The notes under the pieces are model-generated. The model did no database searches and was not told the DNA's origin. It saw only the letters and a list, made by a program, of their open reading frames with translations. Shown piece by piece: positions 30,331 through 37,404 of a stretch of DNA of 51,350 nucleotides; within the stretch, counting starts at the first letter, position 1, and each line of letters starts with the position of its first letter. Position numbers and translations under genes: made by a program. The stretch covers positions 1-51,350 of the forward strand of contig JAKSPC010000010.1 in the NCBI GenBank assembly GCA_024405155.1, read 5' to 3'. The stretch is from Lachnospiraceae bacterium. GTDB lineage: Bacteria > Bacillota > Clostridia > Lachnospirales > Lachnospiraceae.

Positions 30331-31026
30331 TTATTTCTTCTTGGAAGCTTTCTTCTTGTTAGGATTGGTAGCGCCTTCTGAAAGGTTCTTGGGATCTCTC
30401 TCAAGATACAGATCATAGTGCTTGTCATATTCCTTCTCTTCCGGATAGAACTTGTGAAGAGTATTGATGACTTCGCCGCCGTTCCACTTACGGCCTTCCT
30501 TGCCCTGCTCGAGCTTGCCGGTGGTACCCATAACGGTAACGTTGAGCTGTCTGTGACGAGCACGAACGTGATCCCAGTCGATGAAGTATACGTGAGCGAA
30601 CTCACCGCCGTCCAGCTTGCCGTCCTTGATGGTAAGGGTCTCGGAACGACCGAAGAATACGGAACGAAGATGTCCGTCGGTATTCATGGAAGTGAAGTCA
30701 CCGGGCTCATCCACGTAGCGGCCGAACTGTGCATGGATCGGTCCGGGATGACGATACTGATGCTCTACCTCGAAATCGGGAACGAGCTCACGCATGATGT
30801 CAAGAAGGTCGTGCTGAAGGAACTCAAGATCGAATGAATCGATATCGTGTGAGCACTCCTGAACCATTACGGAACAGGTGGTGTGATGAGAAGCTACGCA
30901 AACGGTACCATTCTGAACGCCTGATGCTTCAACGATCTCTCTGATCTCTTTTGATACATCGTGGAATGTGGGGATCCAGCCGCGTGACTGAAGCTCTAAT
31001 TCCTTCTGAAATACTTTAAACTCCAT
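30331..31026 (-). CDS. yjbQ: YjbQ/UPF0047 family protein with enlarged C-terminus
   Basis: 231 residues against about 140 in the usual family. The core is clear: SHHTTCSVMVQE with the conserved His/Thr, NTDGHLRSVFFGRSETL, and the final strand LNVTVMGTTGK. After residue about 175 comes an extra segment (HKFYPEEKEYDKHYDLYLERD) and a Lys-rich end (NKKKASKKK), not part of the normal fold; there is also extra sequence in the middle. The family has thiamine-phosphate-synthase-like side activity, but its physiological role is unsettled. GGAGG precedes ATG 31026. A near-consensus promoter and a terminator make it monocistronic. Confidence 0.82.
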   Translation of the reverse strand: MEFKVFQKELELQSRGWIPTFHDVSKEIREIVEASGVQNGTVCVASHHTTCSVMVQECSHDIDSFDLEFLQHDLLDIMRELVPDFEVEHQYRHPGPIHAQFGRYVDEPGDFTSMNTDGHLRSVFFGRSETLTIKDGKLDGGEFAHVYFIDWDHVRARHRQLNVTVMGTTGKLEQGKEGRKWNGGEVINTLHKFYPEEKEYDKHYDLYLERDPKNLSEGATNPNKKKASKKK

Positions 31027-31068
31027 AACTATCCTCCAAATAATGAGTTAAGAAATAATGCTTTGAGT

Positions 31069-31097
31069 ATTATAGGTTTTATTCTTTTCATAGTCAA
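31069..31097 (-). promoter_or_regulatory. Promoter of the YjbQ-family gene
   Basis: Minus strand: -35 TTGACT (31092-31097), 17 bp spacer, -10 TATAAT (31069-31074), about 40 nt before the start codon. Confidence 0.88.
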
Positions 31098-31107
31098 TAT
31101 AAAGAAC

Positions 31108-31136
31108 TTGAAAATACACAAGAAAAACTGTAGACT
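31108..31136 (+). promoter_or_regulatory. Possible promoter of the 37-codon ORF
   Basis: -35 TTGAAA (31108-31113), 17 bp spacer, -10 TAGACT (31131-31136), back to back with the YjbQ promoter. It is followed about 10 bp later by the AGGGAGG ribosome site at 31147-31153. Confidence 0.5.
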
Positions 31137-31159
31137 CTTTCCAAAAGGGAGGAACTGTT

Positions 31160-31273
31160 TTGAGCGGAAATACGGAAAACAAACCGAAAAGAGATCTGTT
31201 CCGGGTACGCTTCATGATCTACGGCGCGATCGCCCTTTTCCGAAAGATGCAAAAAGTTACTTGCCGCAGTTGA
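31160..31273 (+). CDS. Possible 37-residue small protein with TTG start
   Basis: TTG 31160 is preceded by AGGGAGG with 7-nt spacing. The product starts MSGNTENKPKRDLFRVRF and continues with a short hydrophobic stretch (MIYGAIALF), then a basic tail, so it could bind the membrane, but the hydrophobic part is short. A TTGAAA-17-TAGACT promoter lies just upstream. Its last codon overlaps the -35 of the aminotransferase promoter. It could be a real small gene, the front part of a truncated membrane protein, or chance. No family recognised. Confidence 0.4.
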   Translation: MSGNTENKPKRDLFRVRFMIYGAIALFRKMQKVTCRS

Positions 31274-31298
31274 AAAACGGCCGACAAAATTGTAAACT
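31270..31298 (+). promoter_or_regulatory. Promoter of the aminotransferase operon
   Basis: -35 TTGAAA (31270-31275), 17 bp spacer, -10 TAAACT (31293-31298), about 30 nt before the aminotransferase ATG. The same -35 and spacing occur in the candidate promoter at 31108-31136. Confidence 0.55.
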
Positions 31299-31327
31299 GT
31301 TCCTATCATTTTGCATGGAGGTCACTT

Positions 31328-32524
31328 ATGAAGTTTTCATCAAAAATCGAAAAATGCACCCAGTCTCCAATGCGGAAATTCCATCCTTTCGCTGTAGAGG
31401 CGGAAAAGCGCGGAATCAGGATCTATCATCTGAATATCGGTCAGCCGGACGTAAAAACACCGCCCCAGTTCTTTGAGGCAGTAAAGAATTTCAGCCAGCC
31501 GGTACTGGAGTACGCTCCCTCCCCGGGACTTCCCGTACTGATCGAGGCCATCCGCGGCTATTATGACAAACTTGACGTCTCTCTGGAACCCGGAAACATC
31601 TACGTCACCACCGGCGGCAGCGAGGCTCTTGCCATTACCCTGCAGTGTATCCTGGATAACGGCGACGAAATCATCATCCCGGAACCTTTCTACCCCAATT
31701 ACAACACCATGACCAATACCACCGGCGGCGTGGTACACCCTATCCCCACCGACGTGCACCATGGATACCGTTATGCGGACAAGGATCTCATCGAGGCACA
31801 GATCAACGAAAAGACACGTGCCATCATGGTGACTACCCCCGGAAATCCCACCGGCGTGGTCCTTTCCCGCGACGAAATGGAAATGATCGTGGACATCGCC
31901 GTCAAGCACGATCTGTTCCTCATCTGCGACGAAGCCTACAGAGAGTACTTCTTTGAAGGCGACAGGCTGCAGACCTTCGGCGAGTTCATCGACAAGGCAC
32001 CGGAAAACATTATCATTACCGATACCGTTTCCAAGCGGTTCTCCGCCTGCGGAGCCCGCATCGGCTGCCTGATCTCCAAAAACAAAGAGTTCATGGCCCA
32101 CGCCCTTAAATACTGCCAGGCAAGGCTTTCCGTTGCCACCCTGGATCAGATCGCATCCGCTGCCCTTTACGATGTGGGCCCGGAATATTTTGCGGAAGTC
32201 CGCGCTGAATACAAAAAGCGCCGTGACACGCTCTGCCGCAAGTTAAGAGAGATCCCCGGCATCGTATTCGACGTTCCCGGCGGAGCCTTCTACCTGATGG
32301 CCGCTCTCCCCGTAGACAATGCCGAAAAATTCCAGCAGTGGCTATTAGAGGAGTTTGACGACAACGGCGAGACGGTGATGTTTGCCCCCGGCGGTCCCAT
32401 GTACGCCGCTCCCGGAAAAGGAAAAAATGAAGTACGTATGGCATATGTTCTGGAATGTGATAAGATCGAGAGAGCCATTGACATCCTGAAAAAAGCCATT
32501 GAAGTATATAACAGCAAAAGCTGA
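31328..32524 (+). CDS. PLP-dependent class I/II aminotransferase
   Basis: 398 residues, normal for fold-type I aminotransferases. Motifs: NIGQPDVKTP near the N-terminus, GSEALAITLQC, PGNPTGVVLS (substrate-contact Asn), CDEAY (cofactor Asp), and the PLP lysine in TVSKRFSACGARIG near residue 237; the C-terminal arginine region is near VRMAYV. It transfers amino groups between an amino acid and a 2-oxoacid; aspartate-aminotransferase-like specificity is a fair guess only. GGAGG precedes ATG 31328 by 6 nt. It is first in a plus-strand operon with a SIS isomerase and a shikimate-kinase-like protein; aromatic amino-acid metabolism would link aminotransferase and kinase. Confidence 0.9.
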   Translation: MKFSSKIEKCTQSPMRKFHPFAVEAEKRGIRIYHLNIGQPDVKTPPQFFEAVKNFSQPVLEYAPSPGLPVLIEAIRGYYDKLDVSLEPGNIYVTTGGSEALAITLQCILDNGDEIIIPEPFYPNYNTMTNTTGGVVHPIPTDVHHGYRYADKDLIEAQINEKTRAIMVTTPGNPTGVVLSRDEMEMIVDIAVKHDLFLICDEAYREYFFEGDRLQTFGEFIDKAPENIIITDTVSKRFSACGARIGCLISKNKEFMAHALKYCQARLSVATLDQIASAALYDVGPEYFAEVRAEYKKRRDTLCRKLREIPGIVFDVPGGAFYLMAALPVDNAEKFQQWLLEEFDDNGETVMFAPGGPMYAAPGKGKNEVRMAYVLECDKIERAIDILKKAIEVYNSKS

Positions 32525-32544
32525 TACAGAAAGGAAAAACAATA

Positions 32545-33159
32545 ATGATCAGTAACGAAGCTTTAAAAGCAGCAAAAGACGCTTATGATATCGAGGCGCA
32601 GTGCCTTGTGGAAATGAAGGACTATTTCGATGACGAACAGTTCTCCAAGGCCGTGGAACTTCTGGCAGACGCAGAACGCATCGGCACCTGCGGCTGCGGC
32701 CATTCCGGCATTATCTGCCAGCATCTGGCTCATCTGATGTGCTGCATTGAGCGTCCCGCACGTTTCATCTCTCCCGCAGAAGCTGTTCACGGTGCCACCG
32801 GATATCTGCAGCCCGGCGACGTGATGGTATTCGCTTCCCGCGGCGGAAAGACCGGAGAGCTCCTTCCCATCATCGACATCTGCAAGAGCAAGGGCGTCAA
32901 GATCATCTCCATCACCGAAAACATGGAGTCTCCCCTGGCAAAGGCCGGTGACGCAGTTTTAAAGCAGCACGTGAATCGCGAGACCGACAAGTGGAACGCT
33001 CAGGGAACCACCTCCACCACCGCTCTCTGCATGATCTGCCATGCTCTTCAGGCAGCTCTTGTGGAAGTGACCGGATACCAGGCAGAACAGTTCGCCGTGA
33101 TCCATCCCGGCGGAGCAGTCGGCGAGCGCCTTAACGGAAAGAAACTGGGAGAAAAATAA
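32545..33159 (+). CDS. SIS-domain sugar-phosphate isomerase (KdsD-like, no CBS domains)
   Basis: 204 residues forming one SIS domain. GTCGCGHSGIICQHLAH and FASRGGKTGELLPII carry the sugar-phosphate Ser/Thr loop residues, and FAVIHPGGAVGERLN closes the domain as in arabinose-5-phosphate isomerases (KdsD/GutQ). The CBS pair of KdsD is absent. An aldose-ketose isomerase of a pentose or hexulose phosphate is likely; the exact sugar is unknown. AAAGGA precedes ATG 32545, 20 bp after the aminotransferase; its stop abuts the next start codon. Confidence 0.85.
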   Translation: MISNEALKAAKDAYDIEAQCLVEMKDYFDDEQFSKAVELLADAERIGTCGCGHSGIICQHLAHLMCCIERPARFISPAEAVHGATGYLQPGDVMVFASRGGKTGELLPIIDICKSKGVKIISITENMESPLAKAGDAVLKQHVNRETDKWNAQGTTSTTALCMICHALQAALVEVTGYQAEQFAVIHPGGAVGERLNGKKLGEK

Positions 33160-33684
33160 TTGAAGTCCATCGTTCTGGGAGGCTTCATGGGGTGCGGAAA
33201 GACCACCCTCGCAAAGCTCCTCTCCGAAAAACTTCACATGCAGTTTACAGACACCGACGACTACGTAAGAGAGCTCGCCGGTGTCTCTATTCATGACATG
33301 ATCGAGGCAGGAAAACTTTCGGACGTACGCCGTTTTGAAAAGCAGTGCGTTTCTGAACTTGCCTCCTCAAAAGATCTGGTGATCGCCACGGGTGCCGGCG
33401 TCATGGCAAACGAAGAAAACGGCAAAGCATTCCATGAGAACTGCTTTGTCGTTTTTGTGGATCGTGATTTTGATACCGTTTATCCCCTGATCTCCAAAGA
33501 CCCGGTACGGTCTCTTGCTTTCGGGAAATCTTATGAAGAACTGAAAGCCTTAAGCGACAGCCGGATCCCCGCCTACAGAAAATACGCCGATCTTACCGTA
33601 ACAAACAACGGCGACCCGGGTCTCTGTGCGGATGCCATCGTTCACGCCTGGCTCTCTTCCGCGGAAAACTCTTCGTCTTCGTAG
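33160..33684 (+). CDS. Shikimate-kinase-like P-loop kinase
   Basis: 174 residues, the usual shikimate kinase length. Walker A GGFMGCGKTT, the substrate Asp pair region FTDTDDYV, RRFEK (substrate Arg), ATGAGVM in place of the usual GGG loop, and a lid Arg in DPVRSLAFG. The start is TTG 33160, immediately after the TAA of the isomerase, with GGGAG about 10 nt upstream; no ATG fits. Altered substrate loops (GAG for GGG) leave open a related kinase that acts on a sugar or other polyol, which the neighbouring sugar isomerase would suit. The gene converges with the XRE-Uma2 gene, with 5 bp between stops and no terminator seen. Confidence 0.78.
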   Translation: MKSIVLGGFMGCGKTTLAKLLSEKLHMQFTDTDDYVRELAGVSIHDMIEAGKLSDVRRFEKQCVSELASSKDLVIATGAGVMANEENGKAFHENCFVVFVDRDFDTVYPLISKDPVRSLAFGKSYEELKALSDSRIPAYRKYADLTVTNNGDPGLCADAIVHAWLSSAENSSSS

Positions 33685-33689
33685 CCGGA

Positions 33690-34634
33690 TCAGCCTTTTC
33701 TCGGGCCGTAAAGGGCTTCCAGCTTTTTTTCGATCTTTCTGAAATCCACTTTGCATTCATTGTTCCAGATCTCCACGGGGACCTCTTCATCAAACGTGTA
33801 CTGTGTGATCTTTGTTTCCGGTCTAAAGACGTAAACCGTCACGATCCGGTTTGCGGGATCGATCTCCCAGTACTCTCTTACGCCTGCAGCTGCGTACCGC
33901 ATCCGCTTCTGCCCCACCCTTTTCGAAGTATCCGAAGAAGAAAGCACTTCCGCTACAAGATCAGGAGCCCCGTAGACTCTCTTTCCGTCACCGAATTTCT
34001 CCCTGTCACAGACAACAACAACATCCGGCTGGACCATGCCTTCCTCTTTCTCTGACAGCTGTACGTCGTCCGGTGCCGACAGAGGGACACATGTTCCACC
34101 CTTTTCATCAACAAACCGGTCCAGCATTTTCCACATCTCCAAGGCGATCGTCTGATGCTCCGGTGTCGGCGCCGCCATGTCATAAAACACGCCATCTATG
34201 AGCTCCACGCGCCTTTCCTCCGGAAGGGCAAAGTAGTCCTCCAGCGTATGATGTCCCTGTTTCGGATCCTCTTCCTCCAATTTTTTGGCGCCGGTCCCGA
34301 ACACATAGCTGCCGTCCTCACACAGATACTCCGCATCCCCGTAAAGGTCATCCTTTGGGTAGAATACACCATCCAGAAGTTCCACGTTGATGCTGCCGGG
34401 AAGCCTGTCATAATCCGCCACGGTATACAAGCCCTGCTTCTTTCCCACAAGGTGGGAAAAGAAATCCGGGAACAGGACCTTCTCTATCCTGTTCATGGTC
34501 GCAAGTCTGGGGTTTTTCGTGATGCCGCCGAATATCTTCCGGATGGTACTTAGCGGGATCTTTGTCTCTTCACTAAGTTTCTCATAAGACATTCCCAGAG
34601 ACTTTCTCTGCTCGTTCATTCTATCTATCGTCAT
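33690..34634 (-). CDS. XRE helix-turn-helix fused to a Uma2 (PD-(D/E)XK-like) domain
   Basis: 314 residues. Residues about 5-50 form an XRE-type HTH (GMSYEKLSEETKIPLSTIRKI). About 65-110 holds a partial Uma2-like strand segment (TVADYDRLPGSINVELLDGVFY) that recurs at about 128-150 (TLEDYFALPEERRVELIDGVFY), an internal duplication. Residues about 150-300 are a full Uma2 domain with VQPDVVVVCD, APDLVAEVLSSSD and YAAAGVREYWEID, holding the acidic/Lys residues of the PD-(D/E)XK nuclease fold. Uma2 proteins are widespread but of unknown function; fusion to an XRE domain suggests DNA-targeted activity or a regulator. AGGAAA lies about 9 nt before ATG 34634. Confidence 0.82.
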   Translation of the reverse strand: MTIDRMNEQRKSLGMSYEKLSEETKIPLSTIRKIFGGITKNPRLATMNRIEKVLFPDFFSHLVGKKQGLYTVADYDRLPGSINVELLDGVFYPKDDLYGDAEYLCEDGSYVFGTGAKKLEEEDPKQGHHTLEDYFALPEERRVELIDGVFYDMAAPTPEHQTIALEMWKMLDRFVDEKGGTCVPLSAPDDVQLSEKEEGMVQPDVVVVCDREKFGDGKRVYGAPDLVAEVLSSSDTSKRVGQKRMRYAAAGVREYWEIDPANRIVTVYVFRPETKITQYTFDEEVPVEIWNNECKVDFRKIEKKLEALYGPRKG

Positions 34635-34665
34635 TGTATCCGTTTCCTTTCCGCTTTATATCCAT

Positions 34666-34694
34666 ATTGTAACCATTATATACCCATTATGCAA
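34666..34694 (-). promoter_or_regulatory. Promoter of the XRE-Uma2 gene with repeated AACCAT boxes
   Basis: Minus strand: -35 TTGCAT (34689-34694), 17 bp spacer, -10 TACAAT (34666-34671). On the plus strand AACCAT occurs near 34671 and near 34693, about two helical turns apart, overlapping -10 and -35; a possible autoregulatory site. Confidence 0.55.
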
Positions 34695-34742
34695 CCATAT
34701 CCGGATACACCTGTGATATTTTTTATTCTGAAAAAAACCTGT

Positions 34743-34772
34743 TTGCAGGCACTTATACTTTTGTTGTATACT
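34743..34772 (+). promoter_or_regulatory. Promoter of the AraC-family regulator
   Basis: -35 TTGCAG (34743-34748), 18 bp spacer, -10 TATACT (34767-34772) with TG just before it; about 40 nt to the start codon. Confidence 0.6.
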
Positions 34773-34820
34773 TACGAATAAATATTATAAACACGCACGA
34801 AAGCGCAGAAGGAGCTAATA

Positions 34821-35729
34821 ATGGCTGAACAGAAACTTCCGGGAATACACATCCGGGACAGGTTCATTGCCGTCAACGAGATCGTTGCTGTGGATGCCAC
34901 CGTAGGCGTGCACCACAATACGGATCATTCTCACAAAAAGGCATATGAACTGATCTACTGTGCCCGGGGAAACATGGTGGTACAGCTGGATGAGACGTGG
35001 ACGGACATTGATTCCGGTACCTGCATCATCGTCCCCAGGGATACAAAACACAACACGGTGACAGAAAGTGATACCACTTTCTGCTTTTACGTTGCCTTCG
35101 ATCCCTCCACCGACATCTCCCGGATCTCCGGTCAGTACATCCGTCTTCCGGAAAACTACCGGCTTCTGCTGGATTCCCTGGCGGAAGAACTGACGAAAGG
35201 ATATCTTTCCACCGGAAAAGGCGATAAGATCTTCACCCTGATCCCCCACGACGAAATGCCGGCAGGTGCCGAGCAGCTGGCGCTGGATCTTCTGGAGATC
35301 CTTCTGGTACTCATCACCCGCATCGTCAGCGCGGAAGGATACCGTGCGATCACAAAATCCCACAACGATTTTGCCGACAACCTGTCCAAAGACGCGGAAG
35401 GTTTCACCACAGACAGAGTGACCGAATACATCCGGAATCACCTGACGGAAAAGCTTACGGTAGAATCCATTGCCGAGCACTTCGGTTATTCCCGTTCCCG
35501 CCTTTCCACCATCTACAAGCAGAATACCGGACACGGGATCAACTACACCATTGCCAACGAAAAGCTGCTGTATGCCCGGCATCTTCTCATCGAGACGGAC
35601 ATGCAGGTGAGCGAGATCGCCGAATATCTGGGATTTTCCTCTCCCCAGTACTTCACCAACCGCTTCTACCGCTCCACCGGCATGTCACCGTCCAACTACG
35701 CCCGCTTCAAGCGCACGAAAGTAAACTGA
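34821..35729 (+). CDS. AraC-family transcriptional regulator
   Basis: 302 residues. Residues about 30-110 are a cupin sensor (HHNTDHSHKKAYELIYC, GTCIIVPRDTKHNTV). Residues about 195-300 hold the two HTH motifs of an AraC DNA-binding domain (LTVESIAEHFGYSRSRLST and VSEIAEYLGFSSPQYFTNRF, ending GMSPSNYARF). AGAAGGAGC precedes ATG 34821. It lies 97 bp upstream of the FGGY sugar kinase in the same direction, with a separate promoter between them, so it probably activates that kinase in response to a sugar. The sugar is unknown. Confidence 0.92.
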   Translation: MAEQKLPGIHIRDRFIAVNEIVAVDATVGVHHNTDHSHKKAYELIYCARGNMVVQLDETWTDIDSGTCIIVPRDTKHNTVTESDTTFCFYVAFDPSTDISRISGQYIRLPENYRLLLDSLAEELTKGYLSTGKGDKIFTLIPHDEMPAGAEQLALDLLEILLVLITRIVSAEGYRAITKSHNDFADNLSKDAEGFTTDRVTEYIRNHLTEKLTVESIAEHFGYSRSRLSTIYKQNTGHGINYTIANEKLLYARHLLIETDMQVSEIAEYLGFSSPQYFTNRFYRSTGMSPSNYARFKRTKVN

Positions 35730-35732
35730 CCG

Positions 35733-35762
35733 TTGCCCGAAGGACCGGAAATCTGCTATAAT
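35733..35762 (+). promoter_or_regulatory. Promoter of the FGGY kinase gene
   Basis: -35 TTGCCC (35733-35738), 18 bp spacer, -10 TATAAT (35757-35762) with extended TGC. The weak -35 and strong extended -10 suit an activated promoter under the neighbouring AraC protein. Confidence 0.7.
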
Positions 35763-35780
35763 CACAAGAAGAAAACCAAT

Positions 35781-35797
35781 GGGGATCTTTCATCCCC
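35781..35797 (+). other. 5' leader hairpin of the kinase gene
   Basis: GGGGAT (35781-35786) and ATCCCC (35792-35797) with a 5-nt loop, near the predicted 5' end of the mRNA. It may protect the transcript or influence its stability; it has no T-run, so it is not a terminator. Confidence 0.4.
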
Positions 35798-35825
35798 TCG
35801 GCATCAATAAAAGAAGGATCTGACT

Positions 35826-37316
35826 ATGAAATATTTATTGGGAATCGATGTAGGAACCACAGGTACCAAAACTCTTCTCTTCTCCGAAAAAGGAGAACTG
35901 CTTGGTCATGCATACCAGGGATATGATCTGATCACGCCGCAGGTAGGCTGGTCGGAGCAGAAGGCCACCGACTGGTGGGATGCCATCGTAAAGACGGTCA
36001 ATGAAGTGATCGCAGCAGCCGGAAAAGACGTGGGAAAGAACGTGGCCGGCATTTCCCTTTCTCTGCAGGGAGGCACTTTCGTCCCCGTTGATAAGGATTT
36101 TCATCCCCTTACCAACGCCAGAGTGTGGAACGACCACCGCTGCACGGAAGAACGGGAGGAATTCCTGAAAGAAGTGGGCGAAGCGCCCCTTATGTACCAG
36201 AAGACCGGCTGGGGCCTTGGAAAAGGGCTTCTTGCCCTGGAGATCCGCTGGATGAAGAAGCATGAGAACGACCTTTTCAACAAAACTCACATGTTCCTTT
36301 CCGTTCCCAGCTACGTTTCCTATCAGATGACAGGCATTCCCGCCTGTGACTTCTCCGATGCCGGCATCGATCAGACCGGCAACGTGCGGGAAGAGAAATA
36401 CGATGCGGACCTTCTGAAGTTCATGGGCATTGATGAATCCCGGCTCCCGAAGCTGGTGCATACCGGCGAAGTGATCGGCCATCTCACAAAAGAAGCCGCA
36501 GAAAAACTCTCGCTTTCCACAGACTGCGTTCTGGCGGCCGGCGCACACGATCAGTATGCCGTTGCGCTTGGCGCAGGCGCACTGGATTCCGGCGACATCC
36601 TCATCGGTTCCGGCACCTGCTGGGTGGTGACTGCCCTTGCCGACGAAGCAAACTTCGAATCCGGCATCGCACAGTCCAAATCCGCCGTTCCCGGTCTCTG
36701 GGGCTCCTGCTGGTCCCTTTCTTCCGGCGGTGTCTGCCTGGACTGGTTCCGGAAGAACGTGGCACTTGCCGATCCGGAAGTAAAGATCGGATACGATGAG
36801 ATCAACAACATCGCTGCCGAAAGAAAAGCCGCCGAAAACGGCCTCTTCTTCTATCCTTTCTCCGGGTATGCCAGCGGCCGCCGGGGATTCGGCAAAGGTT
36901 CCTTCATCGGTCTCGACCTTTCTCACGACCGTTTTGACATGATGCGTGCCATCATGGAAGGTGTTGCCTTCCAGATCAAGAATATGATGGGCTATTTCAA
37001 GGCACAGCCTGATCCGCAGGACGGTCTTCGCATTGCCGGCGGTGCTACCAAGAGCCAGCTGTGGTGCCAGATCGTAGCCGATATCACCGGGTATCCGGTA
37101 CGTATTCCGGAAGTGGCCGACATGGCCTGCGTAGGCGCAGCCGTGATCGCCGGTGCCGGCAGCGGTGTCTTCAAAGATCTGAGGGAAGGTTACAAGGCTC
37201 TTGCCGTAAAGGAACATGTACTGATGCCGGATCCGGAAAAGAAAGAGATGTACGCGAAGCTGTTCGAGGAGTATCAGAAGAACGCGGAGCTTCTGGCGCA
37301 GATCTACGGAATGTAG
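35826..37316 (+). CDS. FGGY-family carbohydrate kinase (xylulokinase-like)
   Basis: 496 residues. N-terminal ATPase phosphate loop GIDVGTTGTKTLLF, catalytic Asp region DFSDAGIDQTG, AAGAHDQYAVALGAGALDSG, and C-terminal GGATKSQLWCQIVADITG with PEVADMACVGAAVIAG, all typical of xylulokinases. It phosphorylates a ketose, polyol or sugar acid in the cytoplasm with ATP. Its own promoter follows an AraC regulator, with no isomerase or transporter directly beside it, so the sugar cannot be named. AGAAGGATC precedes ATG 35826. A strong terminator follows. Confidence 0.88.
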   Translation: MKYLLGIDVGTTGTKTLLFSEKGELLGHAYQGYDLITPQVGWSEQKATDWWDAIVKTVNEVIAAAGKDVGKNVAGISLSLQGGTFVPVDKDFHPLTNARVWNDHRCTEEREEFLKEVGEAPLMYQKTGWGLGKGLLALEIRWMKKHENDLFNKTHMFLSVPSYVSYQMTGIPACDFSDAGIDQTGNVREEKYDADLLKFMGIDESRLPKLVHTGEVIGHLTKEAAEKLSLSTDCVLAAGAHDQYAVALGAGALDSGDILIGSGTCWVVTALADEANFESGIAQSKSAVPGLWGSCWSLSSGGVCLDWFRKNVALADPEVKIGYDEINNIAAERKAAENGLFFYPFSGYASGRRGFGKGSFIGLDLSHDRFDMMRAIMEGVAFQIKNMMGYFKAQPDPQDGLRIAGGATKSQLWCQIVADITGYPVRIPEVADMACVGAAVIAGAGSGVFKDLREGYKALAVKEHVLMPDPEKKEMYAKLFEEYQKNAELLAQIYGM

Positions 37317-37353
37317 GTAGTGATAAAGTGCGAAATAATTCAACCACACAACA

Positions 37354-37382
37354 AACGACCTCCCTTGGGAGGTCGTATTTCT
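37354..37382 (+). terminator. Intrinsic terminator between the kinase and FAD oxidoreductase genes
   Basis: Perfect 10-bp stem ACGACCTCCC / GGGAGGTCGT with a two-base centre, A/T-rich on both sides. The genes converge, so it can serve both strands. Confidence 0.85.
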
Positions 37383-37404
37383 TGTTTCATAGGCTGCCAA
37401 ACTT

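Noticed and set aside
35835-37400. Long minus-strand open frame (about 520 codons) opposite the FGGY kinase
   Set aside because: Antisense to a well-supported kinase with its own promoter and terminator; the product is His/Gly-rich without domains.
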